Shown here: positions 8,408-16,612 of the stretch, in pieces
Layout: each line of letters opens with the position of its first letter
Position numbering within the stretch: position 1 is the stretch's first letter
Assembly (NCBI RefSeq): GCF_002217285.1
Contig: NZ_MUGW01000018.1
Coordinates: 45,911 to 109,910, forward strand
From: Flavobacterium hercynium
Lineage (GTDB): Bacteria; Bacteroidota; Bacteroidia; Flavobacteriales; Flavobacteriaceae
Length of the DNA: 64,000 nt
Direction of reading: 5' to 3'
The notes under the pieces: model-generated
The model's database searches: none
Told to the model about the DNA's origin: nothing
Seen by the model: the letters and a program-made list of their open reading frames with translations, nothing else
Made by a program: the position numbers and the translations under genes

Positions 8408-8556
8408 TCGTTAATTTGTTTAATCGTTAAATCGGTTGATTAACTAAATCGAAAATTGAAAGATTGTTTTATTCAATCTTTCAATTTTTTAATTTTTCAA
8501 TCAGAAATAAACAAATTAACGATTTAACGATTTAACGATTTAACGATTAAACAAAT
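8408..8556. repeat. Nested inverted and tandem repeats between lipA and GAPDH
   Basis: The left arm around 8412-8433 (TTAATTTGTTTAATCGTTAA) recurs as its complement around 8536-8556 and again at 8510-8526. Inside the right arm the 8-bp unit ACGATTTA is repeated four times in tandem at 8519-8550, the last copy slightly altered. The terminator hairpin of lipA lies at the centre of the whole structure. Confidence 0.65.
8452..8490 (+). terminator. Terminator after lipA
   Basis: Perfect 15-bp stem AAAATTGAAAGATTG / CAATCTTTCAATTTT with a 7-base loop and T tail. Confidence 0.75.
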
Positions 8557-8581
8557 CACCGATTAAACACATCATCACGCA

Positions 8582-9580
8582 TTGAAAACTAGAATTGCTA
8601 TTAACGGTTTTGGAAGAATTGGCCGAAATTTATTTCGTCTTCTTTTAAACCACCCTGAAATTGAAGTCGTTGCCATCAATGACATCGCTGATACTAAAAC
8701 CATGTCGCATTTAATAAAATACGACAGTATTCATGGTGTATTGCCGTTTAAAGTTAGTCATGATGACGAAAGCATTATTATTGACGGAAAGCATTATTTG
8801 TTTTTTCATGAAAAGAGTATCTCAAATTTAGATTGGAAAAGTCACAATATTGATTTTGTAGTTGAGTCTACAGGAAAGTATAAAACGCACGAAGAATTAA
8901 ATGCGCACCTTATAGCAGGAGCAAAAAAAGTAATTCTTTCTGCTCCATCTGAAGTAGATACTATAAAAACGGTAGTTCTAGGAGTAAATGAAAGTATTCT
9001 GGACGGAACTGAAACTATAATTTCAAATGCAAGCTGTACTACTAATAATGCCGCACCAATGATTAAAATCATTGATGAATTATGCGGAATCGAGCAAGCG
9101 TACATTACAACAATACATTCGTACACTACAGATCAAAGTCTTCACGACCAACCGCATAAGGATTTACGTCGTGCAAGAGGAGCAAGTCAGTCGATTGTTC
9201 CTACAACTACAGGTGCAGCTAAGGCATTAACGAAAATTTTTCCTAAATTGCATGAAAAAATCGGAGGTTGTGGAATTCGAGTACCTGTTCCGGATGGTTC
9301 GTTAACCGACATTACGTTCAACGTAAAACGCGCCGTAACTATCGAAGAAATCAACGCCGCTTTTGAAAAAGCCTCAAATACTTATTTAAAAGGAATATTA
9401 GATTATACAGAAGACCCGATAGTTTCTGTTGATATAATAGGCAATACTAATTCTTGTTTATTTGATGCGCAACTGACTTCTGTCATTGATAAAATGGTAA
9501 AAGTTGTTGGCTGGTATGATAACGAAATTGGCTATTCATCCCGATTAATTGACCTGATTTTACTAACAAAAACAAAATAG
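8582..9580 (+). CDS. gap: Type I glyceraldehyde-3-phosphate dehydrogenase
   Basis: 332 residues. The start is read as TTG at 8582, because MKTRIAINGFGRIGR is the expected N-terminus and no ATG lies nearby. The dinucleotide-binding motif INGFGRIGR (7-15) with Asp34 suggests NAD preference. The catalytic cysteine C152 (SNASCTTNN) and base His179 (TTIHSYT) are in place. The usual second cysteine of SCTTNC is Asn here, a non-catalytic position. The enzyme oxidises glyceraldehyde 3-phosphate to 1,3-bisphosphoglycerate. It is followed after 26 bases by the hybrid kinase gene. Whether this is the main glycolytic copy or a second GAPDH cannot be told from this window. Confidence 0.93.
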   Translation: MKTRIAINGFGRIGRNLFRLLLNHPEIEVVAINDIADTKTMSHLIKYDSIHGVLPFKVSHDDESIIIDGKHYLFFHEKSISNLDWKSHNIDFVVESTGKYKTHEELNAHLIAGAKKVILSAPSEVDTIKTVVLGVNESILDGTETIISNASCTTNNAAPMIKIIDELCGIEQAYITTIHSYTTDQSLHDQPHKDLRRARGASQSIVPTTTGAAKALTKIFPKLHEKIGGCGIRVPVPDGSLTDITFNVKRAVTIEEINAAFEKASNTYLKGILDYTEDPIVSVDIIGNTNSCLFDAQLTSVIDKMVKVVGWYDNEIGYSSRLIDLILLTKTK

Positions 9581-9606
9581 ATTCATTGTAAGGAGCTTTG
9601 TGATAC

Positions 9607-11772
9607 ATGAAATACTACCTTTTAATTCTGATTAGTTTTACTTCATTTTTGTATTCTCAAACTAGACAGAATACAGATAGTGTTTCTTATTACAATAAAT
9701 TAGCCAATTCTAATCTTCAAGATAAAAAGTACAATCAGGCTGTTCTCCTAACAAAAAAATCTATTGCTTTTTGCCTCAAAAATGATGAATCTGAGCAATT
9801 AGCCAATCAGACTTTTAAACTTGGAAAAATTTATTATACCCAACGAAATTATGAAGAAGCATTAAAAAATCTTCATGAGAGTGTTTCGTTATTTGACCGC
9901 GTCAGACCAACAGCTACAAAAGCTTTGGCATTGCATTATATTGGCGTAGCTAATACAGCAAAAGGCGATCATAAAACGGCTGCCATTTATTACAATAAAG
10001 CAAAAAATCTTTTAAAGCAATTAAATATAATTGATAGTGCCGAAGTATTGAATTACCAAAAAGCATTGGCATTAAAACAAAACAGAAACTACAGTGCCGC
10101 TATAAGACTTTTTCAGGAAATAACAAGAAAGCCCAGTGAGCCCTTCAATCTAAAAACCAAAACTGATTCTTATTATCAGCTGGCTTTAATTGAAACGCAC
10201 CTCAAAAAAAATGATTCTGCCAAGATTTATTTTGATAATGCGTTAAAACTTACCGAAAAGACAAACGACCTGATTCAAAAATCAAAAATTGTTTTAGCGA
10301 TAAGTATATATTATAAAGAAAACAAAAACTACGATCTTGCTTATTCTTATCTCGAAGAACATTATCAGCTTGAGAATTATATCTTAAAACTGAAAAATGC
10401 GAAACTAGATGTAGATGAGTTTCAGAAATTTAAAAAAAATCAATCTTTAAACAATACGATAAAACGCGAGAGTGAAGAAAAAATTCAGCTAAAAACATAT
10501 CGTTATTCTAAACTGGTAAGCATTCTGGCGATTGCACTAATTTCTATTTTATCGCTTTTAAGTTTGGCTTTGTATAAAAACAACATCATCAGAAATCAGA
10601 ACAATTTACTTTTAAGAGAAAAAAACAAGGAACTTATTCTGGCTAAAAATAAAGCTGAAAAAGCATCTAAAGCCAGATCTGAGTTTTTATCTACTGTAAG
10701 TCATGAACTTCGTACGCCTCTTAATGCCATTAACGGTATTACACATTTACTACTTGAAGACGGGCCAAAAAAGAAACAATTAAAATACCTGGAATCATTA
10801 AAATTTTCCGGAAACTACCTGACAACGTTTATTAATGAAATACTGGAGATTAATAAAATAGATTCGACTAAAGTTGAAATAGAACATATTTCTTTCAATT
10901 TAAAAGAATTGCTTTTCAATATTCAGATTTCATTAAAAGAACTGGCAACCGCAAATAAAAATTATTTTAATCTTGAAGCTGACCCGTCGATTCCTGATAA
11001 TTTAATTGGCGACCCGACCAAAATATCGCAAATTATACTGAATCTCATTAACAATGCTTTAAAATTTACTCAAAACGGACATGTTAATGTAATTGCCAAA
11101 TTGCATTCCAGAACTGAGGCAGAAGTAACTGTTTATTTTGAAATTGTAGATACCGGAATTGGTATTCCTGAAGATAAATTGCAATCTGTTTTTGAGAGTT
11201 TCTCGCAAGGATCAATCGAAGTCAACAGAAAATATGGCGGTACAGGATTAGGTCTGACGATCGTCAAAAAACTAATTGAACTTTTAGGAGGCGAAATACA
11301 ACTCAAAAGCGAAGTGGGAAAAGGCTCTACTTTCACATTTAAACTTGATTTTAAAATCAACAATGAACCGTTGCAACCTGTTATCGAAACTAAATTATAC
11401 GATGATAATCAATTAAAGAACAAATCGATTTTGCTGATTGAAGACAATAAAATAAACCAAATGATTACGCGAAAAATGCTGGAGAACAAAGCTATAACTT
11501 GCGAAATCGTGGATAATGGTGAAGATGCTGTCAAAATTTTAAAAGTAAAGCGTTTTGATATGATTTTGATGGATGTTCATTTACCCGGAATAAACGGAAC
11601 AACAGCCACAAAGCAAATCAGAGAATTTGATCAATCGACACCCATTATCGCACTTACGGCTATTTCGCTTGACGAGAACAGAGATACACTTTTATCTTTT
11701 GGAATGAATGATGTGATTACCAAACCTTTTGTTCCTGATGAATTTTACAGCACCATCGCACGCTTTTTTTAA
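9607..11772 (+). CDS. TPR hybrid sensor histidine kinase with receiver domain
   Basis: 721 residues. A signal peptide (1-18) leads into periplasmic TPR-like repeats (about 25-260). A membrane helix (about 302-322) and a coiled coil (330-358) precede the kinase core: H-box FLSTVSHELRTPLNAI with His366, N-box NLINNALKFT, G1 VDTGIGIPEDKL and G2 YGGTGLGLTIVKKL. A C-terminal receiver (about 605-721) has the acidic pair IEDN and phospho-acceptor Asp656 (LMDVHLPG). It should sense an extracytoplasmic signal and pass phosphate intramolecularly; there is no DNA-binding domain, so an output partner must lie elsewhere. It follows GAPDH by 26 bases and its stop directly abuts that of convergent lpxK. Confidence 0.92.
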   Translation: MKYYLLILISFTSFLYSQTRQNTDSVSYYNKLANSNLQDKKYNQAVLLTKKSIAFCLKNDESEQLANQTFKLGKIYYTQRNYEEALKNLHESVSLFDRVRPTATKALALHYIGVANTAKGDHKTAAIYYNKAKNLLKQLNIIDSAEVLNYQKALALKQNRNYSAAIRLFQEITRKPSEPFNLKTKTDSYYQLALIETHLKKNDSAKIYFDNALKLTEKTNDLIQKSKIVLAISIYYKENKNYDLAYSYLEEHYQLENYILKLKNAKLDVDEFQKFKKNQSLNNTIKRESEEKIQLKTYRYSKLVSILAIALISILSLLSLALYKNNIIRNQNNLLLREKNKELILAKNKAEKASKARSEFLSTVSHELRTPLNAINGITHLLLEDGPKKKQLKYLESLKFSGNYLTTFINEILEINKIDSTKVEIEHISFNLKELLFNIQISLKELATANKNYFNLEADPSIPDNLIGDPTKISQIILNLINNALKFTQNGHVNVIAKLHSRTEAEVTVYFEIVDTGIGIPEDKLQSVFESFSQGSIEVNRKYGGTGLGLTIVKKLIELLGGEIQLKSEVGKGSTFTFKLDFKINNEPLQPVIETKLYDDNQLKNKSILLIEDNKINQMITRKMLENKAITCEIVDNGEDAVKILKVKRFDMILMDVHLPGINGTTATKQIREFDQSTPIIALTAISLDENRDTLLSFGMNDVITKPFVPDEFYSTIARFF

Positions 11773-12795
11773 TTACGATTTCACATTGGCTTCAACATAA
11801 TCCAAAATCGTTGTATCAAAACTTTGCTGTTTGTTTATAAATGTACTTTTTATGGGTAAGTAATAAAGTTGGGAAACCAATTTTGAATCTTTCAAACGAA
11901 CATAGTCTTTCTCTGTAGTAATGATTTTTTTTCCTTGAGCTTCTTTTTGAATGTGATCTAAATCTGTTTCCGAAAAATGATGATGATCCGGAAAAGTCAA
12001 ACATTGATCTTCGTCATTTTTTAGATATTCAAAAAACGGCGCCGGTTTTGCAATTCCTGCCAAAAGCAATTTTGACTCACTTTTAATTTCGTTAACGGCA
12101 ATTTTTTCATTTTCACCATAAACTTCATTATCGTAATCAATAAAGGTAAAATACAATTGCTGCGAAGAATTCAATTTTAATTTCTGACGTATTTCTTCTT
12201 GTTTCTCATCGGATAAATCTTTTGGGCATTTTGTAACAATTACAATACTTGCTCTTTTTGCTCCTCCTCTACTTTCTCTTAAATTTCCTGTTGGAAGCAT
12301 AAAATCATCTGCATACAAATCGCCATAAGCCGTTAGCAAAATATAAAATCCGGCTTTTACCTTGCGATGCTGATAAGCATCATCGAGCAACACAACTTGT
12401 GGTTTTTCCTTATTAGAAAGTAATTGTGTGATTCCGTTTGTACGATTGGCATCTACTGCTACTAAAATGGACGGGAATTTTTGATAATACTGAAAAGGCT
12501 CGTCACCTAAAATCATTGCATTTGAATTGGAATCTGCTAACACAAAACCTTCCGACTGGCGTTTGTAACCACGACTTAAAGCGGCAACCTTATAATGATC
12601 TTGCAATAACCGAATCAGATATTCTATTTGAGGTGTTTTTCCTGTTCCGCCAACACTCAAATTTCCTACCACGAGTACAGGAACATTAAATGATGTAGAT
12701 TTGAGAATTCCTTTATCAAAAAGAAAATTTCTAATGGCGGTAATGAATCCGTATAAAATTGCGAACGGAAAAAGTATTTTTCGAAGTAAGTTCAT
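11773..12795 (-). CDS. lpxK: Tetraacyldisaccharide 4'-kinase
   Basis: 340 residues. It phosphorylates the 4' position of tetraacyldisaccharide 1-phosphate to give lipid IVA at the inner membrane. The hydrophobic N-terminus (about 5-25) should associate with the membrane, and the P-loop VVGNLSVGGTGKTPQ (residues 42-56) has the LpxK-typical GNLSVGGTGKT. SRGYKRQSEGF (about 79-89), VVLLDDAYQHR and ITTEKDYVRL are further LpxK signatures. The C-terminal stop meets the stop of the hybrid kinase with no space, and no terminator can be seen between them. Confidence 0.96.
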   Translation of the reverse strand: MNLLRKILFPFAILYGFITAIRNFLFDKGILKSTSFNVPVLVVGNLSVGGTGKTPQIEYLIRLLQDHYKVAALSRGYKRQSEGFVLADSNSNAMILGDEPFQYYQKFPSILVAVDANRTNGITQLLSNKEKPQVVLLDDAYQHRKVKAGFYILLTAYGDLYADDFMLPTGNLRESRGGAKRASIVIVTKCPKDLSDEKQEEIRQKLKLNSSQQLYFTFIDYDNEVYGENEKIAVNEIKSESKLLLAGIAKPAPFFEYLKNDEDQCLTFPDHHHFSETDLDHIQKEAQGKKIITTEKDYVRLKDSKLVSQLYYLPIKSTFINKQQSFDTTILDYVEANVKS

Positions 12796-12891
12796 TTTAC
12801 GAAAGTATAATTTTTTTCGTTAATTTGTGACAAGTTTCTAGTTCCAAATCATCTATAGAAATCTGAAACTCTCAACCTGAAACACACTAAA

Positions 12892-13986
12892 ATGAAAATC
12901 AAAGATATAATTACGGTTCTCGAGGAAATGGCTCCTTTGGCTTATGCCGAAGATTTTGACAATGTTGGCCTTTTAGTTGGTGATACCGAAACTGAAAGTA
13001 CGGGCGTTTTGGTTTGCCACGATGCACTGGAAAATGTAATTGAAGAAGCGATCACTAAAAAATGTAATCTTGTGGTTTGTTTCCACCCTATTTTATTCTC
13101 CGGAATTAAAAAAATAACGGGTAAAAATTATGTTGAGCGCGCTATTCTAAAGGCAATAAAAAATGACATTTCCATTTATGCCGTTCACACCGCATTAGAC
13201 AACCATTCACAAGGAGTTAATAAAATATTTTGTGATGCTTTGGGTCTGGAAAACACAAAAGTATTAATTCCGAAGCAGCAATTTATTAAAAAGTTAGTTA
13301 CTTATACCGTTCCTGAAAATGCCCAAAAAGTACGCGAAGCATTGTTTGAAGCTGGTGCAGGAACAATTGGAAATTATGACAATTGTAGTTATAACTCTAC
13401 TGGTACAGGAACCTACAAAGGAAATGCGGAGAGCAATCCTGTAATTGGTGAACGTAATAAACTGACCGAAACAGAGGAAATAAAAATCGAAGTTACTTTT
13501 GAAAAACATTTACAATCTAAAATTCTGAAAGCACTTTTTACCAATCATCTTTATGAAGAAGTAGCATACGAGATTTACGATTTGCAAAATTTACATCAAA
13601 ATATTGGTTTAGGGATGATTGGCGAATTCGAAAAAGCGATGACTGAAAAAGATTTTTTACATTTTGTAAAAGACATTATGATTGCACGCGGTATTCGTCA
13701 TTCTGCTTTTATTGGAAAAAAAATAAAGAAGGTAGCCGTTCTTGGTGGTTCTGGAAGTTTTGCGATAAAAAATGCAATTAATGCCGGAGCAGATGCTTTT
13801 TTAACTGCTGATTTAAAGTATCATCAGTTTTATGAAGCCGAAAATCGACTACTTTTGGCAGATATTGGTCATTTTGAGAGCGAGCGCTATACAAAAAACT
13901 ATATTGTTGATTATCTTCGAAAAAAAATTCTTAATTTTGCAATCATTTTATCAGAAGAAAATACAAATCCAGTTAAGTACTTATAG
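12892..13986 (+). CDS. Nif3-like dinuclear metal centre protein
   Basis: 364 residues, the long YqfO-type architecture in which an extra domain (about 125-235) is inserted into the Nif3 fold. Metal-site residues are visible in CFHPILFSGIKKI, AVHTALDNHSQGVN and, near the C-terminus, DIGHFESERYT (HxxxE). The family forms hexameric rings and binds two metal ions; GTP cyclohydrolase-type activity has been proposed for some members and is not settled. The gene is divergent from lpxK (96 bases apart) and the following coiled-coil gene begins 3 bases after its stop, a pairing that is common across bacteria. Confidence 0.92.
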   Translation: MKIKDIITVLEEMAPLAYAEDFDNVGLLVGDTETESTGVLVCHDALENVIEEAITKKCNLVVCFHPILFSGIKKITGKNYVERAILKAIKNDISIYAVHTALDNHSQGVNKIFCDALGLENTKVLIPKQQFIKKLVTYTVPENAQKVREALFEAGAGTIGNYDNCSYNSTGTGTYKGNAESNPVIGERNKLTETEEIKIEVTFEKHLQSKILKALFTNHLYEEVAYEIYDLQNLHQNIGLGMIGEFEKAMTEKDFLHFVKDIMIARGIRHSAFIGKKIKKVAVLGGSGSFAIKNAINAGADAFLTADLKYHQFYEAENRLLLADIGHFESERYTKNYIVDYLRKKILNFAIILSEENTNPVKYL

Positions 13987-13989
13987 AAT

Positions 13990-14769
13990 ATGGCGAATAC
14001 GAAAGAGTTAAGTGTTGAGGACAAGTTAAGAGCAATATACGATTTACAGCTTATTGACTCCAGAATTGACGAAATCAGAAACGTAAGAGGGGAACTTCCT
14101 TTAGAAGTAGAAGATTTAGAAGATGAAGTTGCAGGTTTGAGCACTCGTTCAGAAAAACTGAAAAGTGAACTTGAAGTGATTGAGGATCTTATCAAGGTTA
14201 AGAAAAATGCCATTGATGAGCACAAGGAGGTTATTAAAAAATACACTAAACAACAAGAATCAGTTCGTAATAACAGAGAATTTAATTCTTTGACTAAAGA
14301 GGTTGAATTTCAAGAATTAGAAATTCAATTAGCTGAAAAGCAAATCAAAGAAATGAAAGCTTCTATCGAGCATAAAAAAGAAGTTATTTCTAATTTAAAA
14401 GAAAAACTTGACGCTAAAAGTTCTCATCTAAAACATAAAAAATCTGAATTAGATGCGATTATGTCTGAGACTCAAAAAGAAGAAATCTTCTTATCTGAGA
14501 AATCTGCTGAATTTTCAGCTCAAATCGAAGAAAGATTATTAGCTGCTTATACAAGAATCAGAACTAGTGTTCGTAATGGTTTAGCTGTAGTTTCTATCGA
14601 AAGAGGAGCTTCTGCAGGATCATTCTTTACTATTCCACCACAAACACAAGTAGAGATTGCTTCAAGAAAGAAAATCATTACTGATGAGCATTCTGGAAGA
14701 ATCTTGGTTGACAGCGCACTAGCTGAAGAAGAAAAAGAAAAAATGGAGCAATTGTTCTCTAAATTCTAA
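13990..14769 (+). CDS. Coiled-coil protein of the zinc-ribbon DUF164/CT398 family, ribbon cysteines missing
   Basis: 259 residues. Residues about 10-185 form a long antiparallel coiled coil (ELPLEVEDLEDEVAGL, LKSELEVIEDLIKV and many E/K heptads), and about 190-240 hold the family C-terminal module (VSIERGASAGSFFTIPPQTQ, SRKKIITDEHSGRILVD). In relatives with a zinc ribbon this module carries two CxxC pairs. Here the protein contains no cysteine at all, so the ribbon cannot bind zinc. The family has been described as nucleic-acid binding or linked to flagellar and secretion chaperones in other phyla, while the role in Flavobacteria is unknown. It is tightly coupled to the Nif3-like gene. Confidence 0.85.
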   Translation: MANTKELSVEDKLRAIYDLQLIDSRIDEIRNVRGELPLEVEDLEDEVAGLSTRSEKLKSELEVIEDLIKVKKNAIDEHKEVIKKYTKQQESVRNNREFNSLTKEVEFQELEIQLAEKQIKEMKASIEHKKEVISNLKEKLDAKSSHLKHKKSELDAIMSETQKEEIFLSEKSAEFSAQIEERLLAAYTRIRTSVRNGLAVVSIERGASAGSFFTIPPQTQVEIASRKKIITDEHSGRILVDSALAEEEKEKMEQLFSKF

Positions 14770-14775
14770 TACATT

Positions 14776-14802
14776 GTCCCGATCTGATCGGGACTTTTTT
14801 TT
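14776..14802 (+). terminator. Terminator after the coiled-coil gene
   Basis: Stem GTCCCGAT / ATCGGGAC with a 3-base loop, then eight T. It sits over the most upstream possible start of the next gene and so argues against that start. Confidence 0.9.
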
Positions 14803-14821
14803 ATCATTAAACTTTACTGTT

Positions 14822-15673
14822 TTGGGACTTAAAAAAGGGATTCGTTTTATTACGATAAAATCTATTGGTCAATATATAAACTTTCTGAGCTACGTTCGAC
14901 CTCAAAAAGCGATAGCGCTTTCTTACGCTCTTTTTAGCCAGCCACGAGAAGGGCGATTACTCAAAAGCAGTTTACCCGAAATATTACAAAATACAGAAAC
15001 AGAAACGTTTCACCATAACGAACATCATTTTCAGACGTATATCTGGAAAGGAAATGAAATCAAAATCCTTCTTGTGCACGGTTGGGAAAGCAATGCTTCG
15101 CGCTGGCAGAAAACCTTACCGCATCTTCAAAAATCAGGAAGTACCATTATTGCTATTGATGCTCCGGCTCACGGACAGAGCAGCGGGAGAGAATTTAATA
15201 TTCCACTTTACGCTGAATTTATTAATAAAGCAGTAGAAAAATACCAACCGACTATAATTATCGGACATTCTCTAGGTGGCGCGGCATGCGTTTACCATCA
15301 ATACTTATTTCCCAATACAAGCATTAATAAAATGGTGATTCTTGGAGCTCCATCAGACTTAAAAACGCTAATCGACAATTACATTTCGATGCTGAGTCTG
15401 AATACCCGAATGTTTTCACTTTTAGACCGCAATTTTGCGAATCGCTTTAATTTCAAAATAGAAGATTTCTCAGGACAAAAATTTGCTTCACAATTTAATG
15501 TTTCCGGTTTAATTGCACACGATACCACAGACGATGTAGTAGCTTTTGAAGAAGGTAAGAAAATTGCAAGTAACTGGAAAAACAGTCAGTTTATAGAAAC
15601 CAAAGGTTTAGGTCACGGAATGCATGATGACGAATTGTATCAGAAAGTGATTGAGTTTTTGTTTTCAGCTTAA
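14822..15673 (+). CDS. Alpha/beta hydrolase
   Basis: About 283 residues if started at the TTG at 14822. The frame is open from 14774, but that stretch is the terminator of the previous gene, and no ATG exists before the domain, so the exact start is unsure. The fold is clear: oxyanion region LLVHGWESNASRW, nucleophile elbow IIGHSLGGAACVY (Ser in GHSLGG), acid TTDDVVAFEEG and base LGHGMHDDE. There is no signal peptide. It is cytoplasmic and of unknown substrate. It is followed by a dispersed repeat region rather than a clear terminator. Confidence 0.85.
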   Translation: MGLKKGIRFITIKSIGQYINFLSYVRPQKAIALSYALFSQPREGRLLKSSLPEILQNTETETFHHNEHHFQTYIWKGNEIKILLVHGWESNASRWQKTLPHLQKSGSTIIAIDAPAHGQSSGREFNIPLYAEFINKAVEKYQPTIIIGHSLGGAACVYHQYLFPNTSINKMVILGAPSDLKTLIDNYISMLSLNTRMFSLLDRNFANRFNFKIEDFSGQKFASQFNVSGLIAHDTTDDVVAFEEGKKIASNWKNSQFIETKGLGHGMHDDELYQKVIEFLFSA

Positions 15674-15850
15674 TTGCAAGGTTCAAAGGTACAGAGGCGC
15701 TAAGGTTCTGAGGCTTTTTTAGCACCATACCCGTACAGTATGTCATCTCTACGGAGGAGAGATCTCCGTAAGTAGCTCAACAAAGATTGGTGATATTGTT
15801 TGTGGAGATCTCTCCTTCGTCGAGATCACAAGATTGGGCGTAAAATCCAA
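15674..15850. repeat. Dispersed intergenic repeat, copy 1
   Basis: Contains the element AGGTTCAAAGGTACAGAGG, then a stretch with GAGATCTCTCCTTCGTCGAG near 15811-15830 and an ending rich in AATCTAAA. The same modules recur in the same order at 18125-18395. A piece of the first module also appears, inverted, near 31840-31870. No coding potential is convincing. Confidence 0.7.
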
Positions 15851-15854
15851 CAAT

Positions 15855-16538
15855 CTAAAAATCTAAATTTCTAAATTTCTTCAACATTTCTTTTTCGCCT
15901 TTTCCTGTAATTATTATTGCTCTAGAATCCTTGATTCTTCTAATCCAATCGTGCTCCAACATTTTATTTAAAAGCAATGTTCCTACTGATCCGGCGATGT
16001 GATTTCTTCTTTCGCTCCAGTCGAGGCATGGTTTTAGGAATATTCGTTTTTTCTTTTTGGCTTCTTCTAAATCAATTCCAAAATCAGAGAACCATTTTTC
16101 TCCTTCGGACGTAATTTCAAAAGTAGAATTGTTTTCTATAATTATATTTTGTGCAATTAAACTATCGGCTAAAGCTACTCCTATTTTACCTGCCAAGTGA
16201 TCATAGCATGTTCGGCAATATTTTATTGGAGGATAATTTTCGCTTTTCTTTTTTAATGAGAGATCCGGTTTGGGAATAAGATTTGCCATTGCTTCAACAG
16301 CGTAAGCCACTTCTTTACTGGAATATCGATAATATTTATGACGCCCTTGTTTTTCTACACAAAGTAAATTTGCTTCAAGAAGTTTACCTAAATGCATACT
16401 CATATTTTGCGGAGATGTATTAACAGCGATTGAAAGTTCTGTGGCTGTAAAAGCTCTTCCGTCTAACAATGTCCACATAATGGCTGCGCGCGTTGCATCT
16501 CCAATTAATCCTGCTGCTTTTATAAATTGATCTTCCAT
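15855..16538 (-). CDS. ArsR-type winged-helix transcriptional regulator
   Basis: 227 residues. Residues about 8-75 are a winged helix: GDATRAAIMWTLLDGRAFTA, ELSIAVNTSPQNMSMHLGKL and the wing VEKQGRHKYYRYSS. The C-terminal half has the family element YCRTCYDHLAGKIGVALADS, which holds two Cys and one His that could bind a metal or react with an effector. It is divergent from the P450 gene; a palindrome (16581-16596) lies in the 74-base gap and is the natural operator candidate. It probably controls the P450/monooxygenase pair and itself; the signal is unknown. Confidence 0.85.
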   Translation of the reverse strand: MEDQFIKAAGLIGDATRAAIMWTLLDGRAFTATELSIAVNTSPQNMSMHLGKLLEANLLCVEKQGRHKYYRYSSKEVAYAVEAMANLIPKPDLSLKKKSENYPPIKYCRTCYDHLAGKIGVALADSLIAQNIIIENNSTFEITSEGEKWFSDFGIDLEEAKKKKRIFLKPCLDWSERRNHIAGSVGTLLLNKMLEHDWIRRIKDSRAIIITGKGEKEMLKKFRNLDF

Positions 16539-16580
16539 TTAGGTGTTCATAGTTAAATATAGAATGAAGTATTCTTTTGT

Positions 16581-16597
16581 AAAGTTAAATAACTTTG
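16581..16597 (+). promoter_or_regulatory. Operator-like palindrome overlapping the P450 promoter
   Basis: AAAGTTA-AA-TAACTTT (16581-16596) has perfect 7-bp arms, and its right arm is part of the -7 box TAACTTTG (16590-16597), which ends 15 bases before the ATG at 16613. A repressor bound here would block the promoter. Confidence 0.55.
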
Positions 16598-16612
16598 CTA
16601 AAAACAATTAAA

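Noticed and set aside
14774..14821. N-terminal extension of the alpha/beta hydrolase
   Set aside because: The sequence is a terminator hairpin of the previous gene, so it is unlikely to be translated.
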